A DNA stretch of 64,000 nt from Reyranella sp. (GTDB taxonomy: Bacteria; Pseudomonadota; Alphaproteobacteria; Reyranellales; Reyranellaceae), in the NCBI RefSeq assembly GCF_030651995.1, contig NZ_JAUSBN010000054.1, positions 62,001-126,000 of the forward strand, read 5' to 3'. Numbering within the stretch: position 1 is the stretch's first letter; each line of letters starts with the position of its first letter. Shown here piece by piece: positions 1 to 10,067 of the stretch. Both the position numbers and the translations under genes were made by a program. The notes beneath the pieces are model-generated. The model was not told the origin of the DNA. It made no database searches and saw only the letters and a program-made list of their open reading frames with translations.

Positions 1-664
1 GGCCGAAACCCGTGTGGATCTCGTCGTAGAACAGCAGCAGGCCGAACTCGTCGCAAATGGCGCGCAGGTCCTTCAGGAACTGCGTGGTCGTCGCACGGAT
101 GCCGCCTTCGCCCTGGATCGGCTCGACCAGGATGCCGGCGGTCTCGTCGTCGATCATGTCGCGGACGACGTTGGTGTTGTTCAGGGGAGCGTGGAGATAG
201 CCCGGCGCCGGCGGGCCGAAGCCTTCGAGGTACTTCTCGTTGCCGGTGGCGGCGAGCGCGTTCAGCAGGCGGCCGTGGAACGCCGCCTGGAAGCAGATGA
301 TCTTGTACCGCTTCGGCTGGCCGTTCATGTACTGATACTTGCGGATCAGCTTGATGCCGCCCTCGATGGCTTCCGCGCCGGAGTTGCAGAAGAACATCGT
401 GTCGGCGAACGAATTCTCGACCAGCCGCTTCGCCAGCTTCTCGCCGTTGCCCACCCGGAACAGGTTCGACGTGTGCCAGAGCCTGGAACCCTGCTCGGTC
501 AGCGCCTTGACCAGGTAGGGATGGCAGTGGCCCAGCGCGTTCACGGCGATACCGGACGTGAAGTCCAGGTAACGTCGGCCGTCCACCGCGTAGAGATAGT
601 TACCCTCTCCGCGTTCGAACACGACGTCCTTGCGACCGTACGTCGGCATCACAGCCGTAATCAC
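1..664 (-). CDS. argD: Acetylornithine/ornithine aminotransferase, 3' end outside window
   Basis: Class-III PLP-dependent aminotransferase of arginine biosynthesis, which converts N-acetylglutamate semialdehyde to N-acetylornithine in the cytoplasm. The reverse strand reads through family motifs: YAVDGRRYLDFTSGIAVNAL near the N-terminus, FCNSGAEAIEGGIKL for PLP phosphate contact, and an AFHGRLLNALAATGN segment, before running off the window at LLFYDEIHTGFG, so the PLP lysine is not visible. A GTG start at 664 is preferred because GAGGGAGG lies six bases upstream. An in-frame ATG at 649 is the alternative. The gene is divergent from the ceramide cluster and has its own promoter-like sequence at 748-776. 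Ornithine or succinylornithine aminotransferase activity cannot be excluded. Confidence 0.9.
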   Translation of the reverse strand, partial: MITAVMPTYGRKDVVFERGEGNYLYAVDGRRYLDFTSGIAVNALGHCHPYLVKALTEQGSRLWHTSNLFRVGNGEKLAKRLVENSFADTMFFCNSGAEAIEGGIKLIRKYQYMNGQPKRYKIICFQAAFHGRLLNALAATGNEKYLEGFGPPAPGYLHAPLNNTNVVRDMIDDETAGILVEPIQGEGGIRATTTQFLKDLRAICDEFGLLLFYDEIHTGFG

Positions 665-747
665 AGCGAGCCTCCCTCAAAAGCCAAAAACCCCCGCCGA
701 TCCGACGATTCCGGGATGGAAACTCCGGGGTTTGGCGAGGGGCGGGC

Positions 748-776
748 ACTATCTTACCGGGGTCCGGGTGTGTCAA
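748..776 (-). promoter_or_regulatory. Sigma70-like promoter of argD
   Basis: On the minus strand a perfect TTGACA (771-776) is followed after 17 bases by GATAGT (748-753). The predicted transcript start is about 75 bases before the argD start codon. Assigned by eye only. Confidence 0.5.
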
Positions 777-846
777 CTTGGGGTGGTCGGCCGGCGGCGG
801 CCGTCTTGAGGGGCCTCGACCCCTCTGCTAGGAGACCCGCCTTCCG

Positions 847-2586
<1,740 letters not shown>

Positions 2587-2595
2587 CGGCTCGTC

Positions 2596-3516
2596 ATGGG
2601 CAGGCTGGTCGCCGTCACCGGGGCCACCGGCTTCGTCGGACCGCATCTCGTGGCAGCCCTCGCGCGTCGCGGCTGGCGTCTGCGTCTGCTGGTCCGCCGC
2701 TGGTCGCCGCTGCCCTCGCTGGCCGGCGTCGATGCCGACCTCGTGCTGGGCGACCTCTCCTCCGAATCCGCCCTGCGCCGGCTCGTCGACGGGGCGGACG
2801 CCGTGGTCCATGCCGCCGGGTTGATCAAGGCGAAGGCGGCGGGGGACTTCCTGTCGGTCAACCGGGACAGCGCGGCGCTCCTGTCGGCCCTGGCGCCCGA
2901 CGCCCACATGATCCTGCTCTCGTCGCTGGCCGCCCGCGAGCCTCAGCTTTCTGCCTACGGAGCGAGCAAGCGCGCGGGTGAGGCAGTCGTCGCCAGCCGC
3001 AGCGGCCCCTGGGCGATCGTCCGGGCGCCGGCGGTGTATGGGCCGGGCGACCGCGAAACGCTGGCATATTTCCGAGCAATTAAGTCGGGTATTGCGCCCC
3101 AGCCACGCCTGCCGTCGGCGCGCCTGTCGCTCATCCATGTCGCGGACCTGGCCGAGGCGCTGGCCCTGAGCATCGAGCGGCCGCCCCCGAACTCGATCTA
3201 CGAAATCGACGATGGGCGGACCTACACCTATGGCGACATGGCCGCGGCGGCGGGCGAGGCCCTGGGCCGGCGGCCGTGGCGGCTCTCCGTGCCCCGCGGC
3301 GTCATGGCCTGTGTCGCCCGCTGGAACGAGCTGCGGCAGGCGTTGGGGGCGGGCGCCCAGATCCTGACCCGGGGGAAGGTCAACGAGATCTTCCACCCCG
3401 ACTGGTCGGCGCCTGACCGGCGGCTGGCCGCGGCGATCGGCTTCCAGCCCCGTTACGACCTCAGGTCGGGGTTCCGGGACACGATCTTGTGGTATCGCGC
3501 GAAGCACTGGCTATAG
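2596..3516 (+). CDS. NAD-dependent epimerase/dehydratase-like ceramide reductase (CerR type)
   Basis: Extended SDR protein of 306 residues. The Rossmann dinucleotide loop is GATGFVGPHL at residues 9-18 and the catalytic pair is Tyr121 and Lys125 in YGASKRAGE. The likely role is reduction of the 3-keto group of the sphingoid/ceramide intermediate, as for CerR of Caulobacter, where the homologous gene sits in the same spt-acp neighbourhood. Only nine bases separate it from the acyl-ACP synthetase, implying one transcript. The fold is certain. The ketoreductase role is inferred from context, since sugar epimerases look similar. Confidence 0.75.
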   Translation: MGRLVAVTGATGFVGPHLVAALARRGWRLRLLVRRWSPLPSLAGVDADLVLGDLSSESALRRLVDGADAVVHAAGLIKAKAAGDFLSVNRDSAALLSALAPDAHMILLSSLAAREPQLSAYGASKRAGEAVVASRSGPWAIVRAPAVYGPGDRETLAYFRAIKSGIAPQPRLPSARLSLIHVADLAEALALSIERPPPNSIYEIDDGRTYTYGDMAAAAGEALGRRPWRLSVPRGVMACVARWNELRQALGAGAQILTRGKVNEIFHPDWSAPDRRLAAAIGFQPRYDLRSGFRDTILWYRAKHWL

Positions 3517-3650
3517 GACGCGTGAAACACGGCGTAACAATTTGTCATTTCACTCGGGATCACTGTTTCTGGCACAAGGTGACCGCCCACCCCCGGGCGC
3601 TGGAGAGCGTTTTGCGCACTGCCCATCAAATGATCGTCGAAACCGACGGC

Positions 3651-3932
3651 ATGACCGATACCCTCGAACGCGCCCGCGTCAGCGGCCAGTCGCGTGGGGA
3701 AGTCATTCGTGAAATATGTCGTCACCTGGTGCCGTTCCAGACCGGCGAGCGGCCGATCACGGGCGACACGGTGATCGCCAAGGACCTGACCATCGATTCG
3801 CTCGCCATCATGGACATGGTCATGGAGCTCGAGGATCACTTCGACATCTCGATTCCCATGAACGTCGTGGCCGAAATCCACACCGTCGACCAGCTCGCGG
3901 ACACCATCCAGAAGCTCTGCGCCCGGCGTTAG
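3651..3932 (+). CDS. Dedicated acyl carrier protein
   Basis: Carrier protein of 93 residues from ATG 3651, with the phosphopantetheine attachment motif IDSLAIMDM (Ser50) and the usual acidic helix II (MELEDHFDI). It ends two bases before the serine palmitoyltransferase start, so the two are almost certainly co-translated. Its likely job is to carry the acyl chain loaded by the synthetase at 847 to Spt, as the AcpR-type protein does in Caulobacter. No clear ribosome site precedes 3651. An in-frame ATG at 3630 would add seven residues, and longer frames reaching back to 3489 overlap the upstream gene and look non-homologous. The 134 bases before it may hold a promoter, but nothing convincing was seen. 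Confidence 0.85.
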   Translation: MTDTLERARVSGQSRGEVIREICRHLVPFQTGERPITGDTVIAKDLTIDSLAIMDMVMELEDHFDISIPMNVVAEIHTVDQLADTIQKLCARR

Positions 3933-3934
3933 CC

Positions 3935-5161
3935 ATGGGCCTTTTCGACCGGCATGCGGGCCTGCTCGAGGCCTATCGGGACGTTCGGACCACCGGTTAC
4001 GACCCGTTCCAGATTCGTATGGAGCGGGTGCTGTCGCCGACCGAAGCGATCATCAACGGCCGCAAGATGCTGCTGGTCGGCACCAACAACTATTTCGGCC
4101 TGACCTTCGACCCGAGTTGCATGGAAGCCGCCATCGAGGCGATCCGTGCCGAGGGCACCGGGACGACCGGCTCGCGCATCGCAAACGGCAGCTACAGCGA
4201 GCACGTGGCGCTCGAGCAGGAAATCGCCGAGTTCTACGGCAAGAAGCACTGCATGGTCTTCACGACCGGCTACCAGGCCAATCTCGGCCTGATCTCGACC
4301 CTTGCGGGCGAGGGCGACCAGCTCCTGATCGACGCCGACAGCCACGCCTCGATCTATGACGCCTGCAAGATGACGCAGGCCGAGGTCGTGCGCTTCAAGC
4401 ACAACGATCCCTCCAGCCTGGATGCACGCCTGCGCCGGCTGGGCGACCGTCCGGGCAACCGCGTGGTCGTGCTGGAAGGCATCTATTCGATGCTGGGCGA
4501 CAGCGCGCCGCTGCGTGAGTTCATCGACGTCTGCAAGAAGTACGGCGCCTACGTGATCGTCGACGAGGCCCATTCGCTGGGCGCGCTGGGCGACAATGGC
4601 CGCGGCCTCTGCGAATCGACCGGCGTGATCGACGACTGCCATTTCATCGTCGGCACCTTCTCCAAGACCCTGGGCGCGATCGGCGGCTACTGCGTCTCGG
4701 ACGATCCCGACTTCGACATCCTGCGCGTCACGGTGCGCTCCTACATGTTCACGGCGTCGCTGCCGCCGTCGATCGTGGCCTCGGTGCGCCAGGCGCTGAA
4801 GGTCGTGAAGGCCAAGCCCGAGCTGCGCACGCAGCTCTGGTCGAACGTCTCCACGCTCTACGAAGGTCTGGCCGCCAAGGGCTTCAAGCTCGGGCCCGAG
4901 CACGGGCCGGTGGTGGGCGTGCACCTGCCCGACCCCATGACCGCCATCGGCTTCTGGCGGGCGATGCTCGATGCCGGTATCTACGTGAACGTGGCCATCC
5001 CGCCCGCGACGCCCAACGGCGTGTCGCTGCTGCGTTGCTCCGTCTGCGCGGTGCACACCAAGGAACAGCTGGAGCACATGATCGAGGTCATGACCGGCAT
5101 CGGCCGCCAGCTCGGCGTCCTCGACGACCGCACGCTCCGCGTGGTGGGCGGCGCCCGCTAG
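3935..5161 (+). CDS. spt: Serine palmitoyltransferase
   Basis: Alpha-oxoamine synthase of 408 residues that condenses serine with an acyl thioester to 3-ketosphinganine, the committed step of sphingolipid synthesis. Visible features are His137 in DADSHASIYD (stacks on PLP), Asp210 and His213 in VDEAHS, and the PLP lysine Lys244 in GTFSKTLGAIGGY. The start is ATG 3935, because longer in-frame reading overlaps the carrier-protein gene. The relatives KBL, ALAS and BioF share the fold. The adjacent carrier protein, acyl-ACP synthetase and reductase make Spt much the best reading. It is followed 13 bases later by a metallophosphoesterase gene. Confidence 0.88.
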   Translation: MGLFDRHAGLLEAYRDVRTTGYDPFQIRMERVLSPTEAIINGRKMLLVGTNNYFGLTFDPSCMEAAIEAIRAEGTGTTGSRIANGSYSEHVALEQEIAEFYGKKHCMVFTTGYQANLGLISTLAGEGDQLLIDADSHASIYDACKMTQAEVVRFKHNDPSSLDARLRRLGDRPGNRVVVLEGIYSMLGDSAPLREFIDVCKKYGAYVIVDEAHSLGALGDNGRGLCESTGVIDDCHFIVGTFSKTLGAIGGYCVSDDPDFDILRVTVRSYMFTASLPPSIVASVRQALKVVKAKPELRTQLWSNVSTLYEGLAAKGFKLGPEHGPVVGVHLPDPMTAIGFWRAMLDAGIYVNVAIPPATPNGVSLLRCSVCAVHTKEQLEHMIEVMTGIGRQLGVLDDRTLRVVGGAR

Positions 5162-5174
5162 GGGCGCATCCGCC

Positions 5175-6095
5175 ATGTTCACCCTCGCGCATCTGTCCGA
5201 TCCGCATCTGCCGATGCCGCAGGCGCGCGCCGTCGATCTCGTGGGCAAACGCGCCACCGGCTACTTCAACTGGTGGCGCAATCGCGTGCAGCTCCATCGC
5301 CCCGAGGCGTTGGCCGGCATCGTGGCCGACATAAAGGCGCAGAAGCCCGACCATATCGCGCTGACCGGCGATCTCGTGAACATCTCGCTGCCCGACGAAT
5401 TCGCCCGTGCGTCCAGATGGCTGGCGACCCTCGGCACGCCCGACCGGGTGACGGTCATTCCCGGCAACCATGACGTCTACGTCGCCACTCAGTGGCGCGA
5501 GAGCCTCGGCCAATGGGGCGCCTACATCGCCGGCGACGGCCAGCCGCCGGCCGCCGACTTCAAGGTGTTTCCCACCCTGCGCCGGCGCGGGCCGGTGGCG
5601 CTGGTCGGGCTGAACAGCGGCGTCCCGAAGCCGCCGCTGCTGGCGACCGGCACCCTGGGCGAGGCGCAGATCGCCGCCGCCGAAAAGCTGCTGGCCGAGC
5701 TCGGCCGGGAAGGCCTGTGCCGCGTCGTGCTGATCCATCATCCGCCGCTCACCACCGAGTCGCGCTTCAAGCGGCTGACGGATGCCACCGCCTTCCAGGC
5801 GATGATCCGCAGGGTCGGCTGCGAGATCGTGCTGCACGGCCACAACCATCGCAGCGAAGTCGCGCGCATCATGGGTCCGCAGGGCGCGATCCCGGTGGTC
5901 GGCGTCACCTCGGCGTCGGCTGCTCCGGAAAGCAAGTACGGCCGCGCGCGCTATCACCTGATCGGCATCGAGCGCGAGACCGCGGGCTGGCGGATCACCC
6001 TCGACATCCGCGCGCTCAAGGCCGACGGCACGGGCTGCGAACCCGACGGCCGCATCGTCTTCAACGGCGGCGCGCCGTCCGCCCTGGCAGCCTGA
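5175..6095 (+). CDS. Calcineurin-like metallophosphoesterase within ceramide cluster
   Basis: Protein of 306 residues with the complete dinuclear-metal motif set of the calcineurin superfamily: SDPHL near residue 8, GDLVN around residue 70, GNHDVYV, a HHPPL His, and a terminal HGHNH. No signal peptide or membrane segment is evident, so it is probably cytoplasmic or membrane-associated. It lies 13 bases after spt and seven before the ceramide synthase candidate. This suggests a phosphate-removing step on a sphingoid or ceramide headgroup, or on a nucleotide/lipid intermediate. The substrate is unknown. It is not among the five known Caulobacter ceramide structural genes. Confidence 0.8.
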   Translation: MFTLAHLSDPHLPMPQARAVDLVGKRATGYFNWWRNRVQLHRPEALAGIVADIKAQKPDHIALTGDLVNISLPDEFARASRWLATLGTPDRVTVIPGNHDVYVATQWRESLGQWGAYIAGDGQPPAADFKVFPTLRRRGPVALVGLNSGVPKPPLLATGTLGEAQIAAAEKLLAELGREGLCRVVLIHHPPLTTESRFKRLTDATAFQAMIRRVGCEIVLHGHNHRSEVARIMGPQGAIPVVGVTSASAAPESKYGRARYHLIGIERETAGWRITLDIRALKADGTGCEPDGRIVFNGGAPSALAA

Positions 6096-6102
6096 GGCGT
6101 CA

Positions 6103-7254
6103 ATGGCTTCGTTCGACACGATAGTGACCCCGGTCGAGTCCAAGGCCGACCTGAACGCCTTCATCGCGCTCCCCAAGCGCCTCTATGCCGGCCACAAGGG
6201 CTATGTCGCGCCGCTCGATCTCGAGCGCCGGGAAGCCTTTGCGCCGGGCAAGAACCCGCTGTTCGAGCATGTCGAGGTGCGTTTCTTCCTGGCGCGGCGC
6301 GCGGGCAGGGTGGTCGGCCGCATCTCCGCCCAGGTCGATCGCGCCCATCTCGATCGGTACAACGACAGCACCGGCCATTTTGGTTGCCTGGCGGCCGAGG
6401 ACGATCCGGCGATCTTTACCGCCCTGTTCGCCGCGGCCGAGAGCTGGCTGCGGACCAAGGGCATGAAGCACGTGACCGGCCCGTTCAGCCTCTCGGTGAA
6501 CGAGGAGGTGGGCCTGCTGATCCACGGGTTCGACAGCCGGCCCGTCCTGCTGGTGCCCTACGATCCGCCCTACGCCGGGGCGAGAGTCGAGGCCTGCGGC
6601 TATGCGAAGGCCAAGGACGTCTTCTCCTACGATTACGACGTCCAGAACGCGCCGGAGACGATCGGCGCCAAGCTGCTGAAGCGCGGTGGCCTCGAAGGCC
6701 GGGTCAAGGTGCGCACGGCCAACATGAAGATGTTCGATGCCGAGGTGCGCACCCTGGTCGGCATCTTCAACGATGCCTGGAGCGACAACTGGGGCTTCGT
6801 GCCCTTCACCCAGGCCGAGATCGACCATGCCTCCAAGGCCTTCGGGCCGGTGATCGTGCCCGAGCTCGCGGTGTTCGTGGACGTCGATGACGAGAGCGTG
6901 GCCTTCATCGTGGCGCTCACCAACATCTACGAGGCGGTCGCGGAGTTCGGCGGCAAGCTGGGCCCCATCAACCTCGCCAAGCTTCTGTGGCGCCTCAAGA
7001 TCGCCGGTGTCGGCAGCACGCGGGTGCCGCTGATGGGGGTGAAGAAGAAGTACCGCAACCATCCGCTGCTGGGCGCCGGCCTCGCCATGATCGCCATCGA
7101 TACCCTGCGGGCCAACGGCAAGCGGCTGGGCAAGACCTCGGCCGAGCTGGGCTGGATCCTCGAGGACAACAAGGCGACCAACAACATCATCCGCTCGGTC
7201 GGCGGGGTGCACTACAAGACCCACCGCATCTACGAGAAGGTGCTGGCCGGGTGA
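6103..7254 (+). CDS. GNAT-like N-acyltransferase, candidate bacterial ceramide synthase
   Basis: Protein of 383 residues. The N-terminal part (LNAFIALPKRLYAGHKGYVAP) and the FFLARRAGRVVGRISAQVD strand are typical of a family often misannotated as dATP pyrophosphohydrolase. The last 80 residues have GNAT-like features (GAGLAMIAIDTLRANG, LGWILEDNKATNNIIRSVGG). A protein with this architecture is the N-acyltransferase bCerS in Caulobacter, which acylates the sphingoid base. Placement two genes after spt supports that role. The gene overlaps the MFS transporter start by four bases (GTGA), indicating translational coupling. Family placement is from memory of motifs and an alignment would settle it. 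Confidence 0.65.
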   Translation: MASFDTIVTPVESKADLNAFIALPKRLYAGHKGYVAPLDLERREAFAPGKNPLFEHVEVRFFLARRAGRVVGRISAQVDRAHLDRYNDSTGHFGCLAAEDDPAIFTALFAAAESWLRTKGMKHVTGPFSLSVNEEVGLLIHGFDSRPVLLVPYDPPYAGARVEACGYAKAKDVFSYDYDVQNAPETIGAKLLKRGGLEGRVKVRTANMKMFDAEVRTLVGIFNDAWSDNWGFVPFTQAEIDHASKAFGPVIVPELAVFVDVDDESVAFIVALTNIYEAVAEFGGKLGPINLAKLLWRLKIAGVGSTRVPLMGVKKKYRNHPLLGAGLAMIAIDTLRANGKRLGKTSAELGWILEDNKATNNIIRSVGGVHYKTHRIYEKVLAG

Positions 7255-8501
7255 ACCCGTCGGCGCCGTCGCGGCCGCCGAAGCCGCCCTCCGCCTTCGC
7301 GCCGCTCGCCAACCGCTCGTTCCTGGCGATGTGGATCGCCAACCTGATGTCCAACGTCGGCGGCTGGATGCAGACCACCGGGGCGGCCTGGGAAATGACC
7401 AGCCTGACGCAGGAGCCGATCTTCGTGGCCCTGCTGGCCGCGGCCGGCACCCTGCCGATGTTCCTGTTCTGCTTCTTCGCCGGCATCCTGGCCGACCGGT
7501 TCGACCGCCGCCGCTACATCATGGGCTGCCAGGTCTGGATGATGGGCGTGGCCGCGACCCTGGCGGTGCTGGCCTTCCTCGGACAGCTCAACCACTGGAA
7601 CCTGCTGGCGCTGTCCTTCTGCATGGGACTGGGCAACGCCATGAACGCCCCGGCCTGGCACGCCGTGGTGCCCGAGATCGTCAGCGGCCCGCAGCTGCGC
7701 CCGGCCATCGCCCTGAACAGCGCCGGCTTCAACCTCGCCCGCACCATCGGCCCGGTCATCGGCCAGCTGCTGCTGGGCCTGGTCGGCGTCTTCCTGCTCT
7801 TCGCCATCAATGCCTTCACCTATGTCGGCGTCATCCTGGCCATGCGGGCCTGGAAGCGGCCGGCCGAGGCGCGCGCCGCCCAGCGCCGCGAGACCCTGGG
7901 GGAGGCGGCACGCGCCGGCATCGCCTTCGTCCGCGGCTCGGCCGAGCTTCGTGCGATCTTCGCCCGCGGCCTCTGCTTCTTCGTGCCGGGCATCGCCATG
8001 GGCACCCTGCTGCCGGTGATCGGCCGCTTCGAACTCGGCCTCGACGAGTTCACCTTCGGCATCCTCTACGGCGTGTTCGGCACCGGTGCGGTCGTCGCGG
8101 CCTTCGCGCTGCCGACGGTGAACCGGCTGCTCGGCCCCGATCGCGCCAACATCTGGGCGATGGGCGTGTCAGCGGCCGCCACCCTGGTCGCGGCGCTCGT
8201 CATGACGCCGCTCGTGGTCGGCGCCGTCGTCGCCATCAACGGCGCCTGCTGGATCACCTTCATCGCCAACAACGGCGCCTCGGTGCAGATGATCCTGCCC
8301 AACTACATGCGCGCGCGCGGCATGGCGGTCCACCAGATGGTGTTCTTCGGCGCCATGGTGGCGGGCGCGCTGCTGTGGGGGAAGATCGCCAACTTCTTCG
8401 ATGTCCGCACCGCGCTCATCGGCTCCGTCGTGATGCTGGTCCCGCTCACGGTACTGGCCGCATCGATCAAGCTTCCGGGGGCATCGGTGCCGCGCGTCTG
8501 A
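7251..8501 (+). CDS. MFS transporter (EntS/MFS_3 type) ending the ceramide cluster
   Basis: Integral membrane protein of 416 residues with about 12 hydrophobic segments. The loop between TM2 and TM3 has the MFS signature GILADRFDRRR. It starts at GTG 7251, whose bases overlap the TGA of the preceding gene. The soluble N-terminus is proline-rich (about 20 residues). MFS_3 members commonly export lipophilic or siderophore-like molecules. Genetic linkage suggests export or flipping of a ceramide-pathway lipid or intermediate, but no substrate residues can be read. Lysophospholipid-type transporters are an alternative. No terminator was found immediately downstream. Confidence 0.8.
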   Translation: MNPSAPSRPPKPPSAFAPLANRSFLAMWIANLMSNVGGWMQTTGAAWEMTSLTQEPIFVALLAAAGTLPMFLFCFFAGILADRFDRRRYIMGCQVWMMGVAATLAVLAFLGQLNHWNLLALSFCMGLGNAMNAPAWHAVVPEIVSGPQLRPAIALNSAGFNLARTIGPVIGQLLLGLVGVFLLFAINAFTYVGVILAMRAWKRPAEARAAQRRETLGEAARAGIAFVRGSAELRAIFARGLCFFVPGIAMGTLLPVIGRFELGLDEFTFGILYGVFGTGAVVAAFALPTVNRLLGPDRANIWAMGVSAAATLVAALVMTPLVVGAVVAINGACWITFIANNGASVQMILPNYMRARGMAVHQMVFFGAMVAGALLWGKIANFFDVRTALIGSVVMLVPLTVLAASIKLPGASVPRV

Positions 8502-8562
8502 CGCGAGCCTGTCGTGCCGGCGTCACGAACCGTCGAAATTATCGAGGCGCGGCAGATTCCGC

Positions 8563-8590
8563 TTGTAACCAGGTCGATTAGTTGTAGATA
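8563..8590 (+). promoter_or_regulatory. Possible promoter for ornithine decarboxylase leader
   Basis: TTGTAA (8563-8568), 16 bases, TAGATA (8585-8590). This would start a transcript with a leader of about 310 bases before the decarboxylase start codon. Weak by-eye assignment. The rest of 8502-8707 shows no gene, only a small CCGG-TTTCGAG-CCGG hairpin near 8672-8688. Confidence 0.3.
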
Positions 8591-8707
8591 GCACTCAAAC
8601 AAGACGCCCAACGCACGTGCCGCTGGCCCTCTGTGGTTACGCAACGACGGAAAGTGTTCTTTTTGGCAGTGCCGGTTTCGAGCCGGGTCCGGGAAGGAGC
8701 TTCTGAG

Positions 8708-8827
8708 ATGGTTGCTTACCGCGCGGGGCGCGTTCCCTGCTATTATGTCATTTGCCCGACTCTCGCTCGGGCCTCCTTCCTCGCTCAGCCGCATAAACGG
8801 ATCTTAGCTCAGTCGAGTATCGGCTGA
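8708..8827 (+). CDS. Putative 39-residue leader peptide upstream of ornithine decarboxylase
   Basis: A short ORF begins at ATG 8708, eight bases after a near-perfect Shine-Dalgarno (GGAAGGAG, 8692-8699), which is stronger than that of the decarboxylase itself. The product begins MVAYRAGRVPCYYVICP and ends QSSIG. Its TGA (8825-8827) overlaps the first two bases of the long hairpin at 8826-8857, so a terminating or stalled ribosome would block hairpin formation. In enterobacteria, ornithine-sensing leader peptide SpeFL controls the speF ornithine decarboxylase, and a cis-regulatory speF RNA motif is described upstream of alphaproteobacterial ornithine decarboxylases. No sequence similarity to SpeFL is claimed. 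Expression is inferred, not shown. Confidence 0.5.
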   Translation: MVAYRAGRVPCYYVICPTLARASFLAQPHKRILAQSSIG

Positions 8828-8857
8828 CGTATCGCGCCACGCTTGGCGCCGTACGTC
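8826..8857 (+). promoter_or_regulatory. Leader hairpin before ornithine decarboxylase (speF-motif-like position)
   Basis: Two-tier hairpin. The outer stem is GACGTA (8826-8831) with TACGTC (8852-8857) and the inner stem is GCGCCA (8834-8839) with TGGCGC (8844-8849). A 2x2 internal loop separates them and the apical loop is CGCT. There is no U-run, so it is not a simple terminator. A second hairpin, GCCCGA-CTCTCGC-TCGGGC, lies upstream around 8756-8774 inside the leader ORF. It sits 52 bases before the decarboxylase start. Confidence 0.6.
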
Positions 8858-8909
8858 GTCGTTCGATCTCTTCCGACAGCTGACTATCCAGACGGGGAAC
8901 CCCCCAGCG

Positions 8910-10040
8910 ATGACCGAGCGTATTTTCCGTTACCTGCGCGAGCAGCAGCCCGAGACCCCCTGCCTCGTGATCGACCTCGACGTGGTCGAGAACAATTTCC
9001 GCCGCATGCGCGAGCTGCTGCCGACGGCGCACATCTTCTACGCCGTGAAGGCCAACCCGGCCGCACAGGTGCTGGCTCGTCTGGCCACGGCGGGGTCCAA
9101 GTTCGACACGGCCAGCCGCGGCGAGATCGAGATGATCCAGGCAACCGGCGTCTCGATGGACCGCGTCTCCTTCGGCAACACGATCAAGAAGGAAAAGGAC
9201 ATCGCCTGGGCCTACCAGCAGGGCGTGCGCCTGTTCGCCTTCGACAGCGAGGCGGAGCTGCAGAAGCTCGCCCGCGTGGCCCCGGGCGCCCGCGTGTTCT
9301 GCCGGGTGCTGGTCGATTGCGGCGGCGCCGAATGGCCGCTCAGCAAGAAGTTCGGCTGCGCGCCCGAGATGGCGAAGGACCTGCTGCGCAAGGCGCAGGA
9401 CTGGGGCCTCGATGCCTACGGGATCTCCTTCCATGTCGGCAGCCAGCAGACCGACCTCGACCAGTGGGACAAGGCGCTGGCCCAGGTCTCGCAGATGTTC
9501 TTCGCGCTGGCCGAGGCGGGCGTCGACCTGCGCATGGTCAACCTGGGCGGCGGCTTCCCGGCGCGCTATCGCGCCGAGGTGAGCGGTATCGAGGCCTATT
9601 GCGAGGCGGTCACCCGCGCGCTGGTGCGCCACTTCGGCAACCGCATGCCCGAGGTCATCATCGAGCCCGGCCGTTCGATGGTGGGCGACGCCGGCGTGAT
9701 CCAGAGCGAGGTCGTGCTGGTCTCGCGCAAGGCGGCGGGCGACCGCAAGCGCTGGGTCTACCTCGACATCGGCAAGTTCTCGGGCCTGGCCGAGACGATG
9801 GACGAGAGCATCAAGTACCGGCTGCGCACACCGGGCGAGGGCACGCGCATGGGCCCGGTCGTGCTGGCCGGCCCGACCTGCGATTCGGCCGACATCCTCT
9901 ACGAGAAGACGGAGTACAAGATGCCCCTGTCTCTCAAACCCGGCGACAAGGTCGAGATTCTCTCGACCGGCGCCTATACGACGACCTACTCTTCGGTCGC
10001 GTTCAACGGCTTTGCGCCGCTCAAGTCGGTCTGCATCTGA
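8910..10040 (+). CDS. Ornithine decarboxylase (fold-type III, alanine-racemase-like)
   Basis: PLP enzyme of 376 residues that makes putrescine from ornithine (some relatives also use lysine). Key residues are Lys47 in YAVKANP (PLP Schiff base), His175 in HVGSQ, the glycine loop GGGFP near 213, EPGR at 252-255 (PLP phosphate), and the essential Cys324 in GPTCDSAD contributed across the dimer. The length matches the short eukaryote-like ODC class. The weak ribosome site (GGGGAA) and long structured leader suggest regulated translation. A strong terminator follows at 10068, then homospermidine synthase, which consumes putrescine. Confidence 0.92.
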   Translation: MTERIFRYLREQQPETPCLVIDLDVVENNFRRMRELLPTAHIFYAVKANPAAQVLARLATAGSKFDTASRGEIEMIQATGVSMDRVSFGNTIKKEKDIAWAYQQGVRLFAFDSEAELQKLARVAPGARVFCRVLVDCGGAEWPLSKKFGCAPEMAKDLLRKAQDWGLDAYGISFHVGSQQTDLDQWDKALAQVSQMFFALAEAGVDLRMVNLGGGFPARYRAEVSGIEAYCEAVTRALVRHFGNRMPEVIIEPGRSMVGDAGVIQSEVVLVSRKAAGDRKRWVYLDIGKFSGLAETMDESIKYRLRTPGEGTRMGPVVLAGPTCDSADILYEKTEYKMPLSLKPGDKVEILSTGAYTTTYSSVAFNGFAPLKSVCI

Positions 10041-10067
10041 ACTGACACAATTCGGGCGTACGGAACG

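Noticed and set aside
8502..8707. Possible tRNA or riboswitch ahead of ornithine decarboxylase
   Set aside because: No cloverleaf or known aptamer core could be built. Only short hairpins and the leader ORF are supportable.
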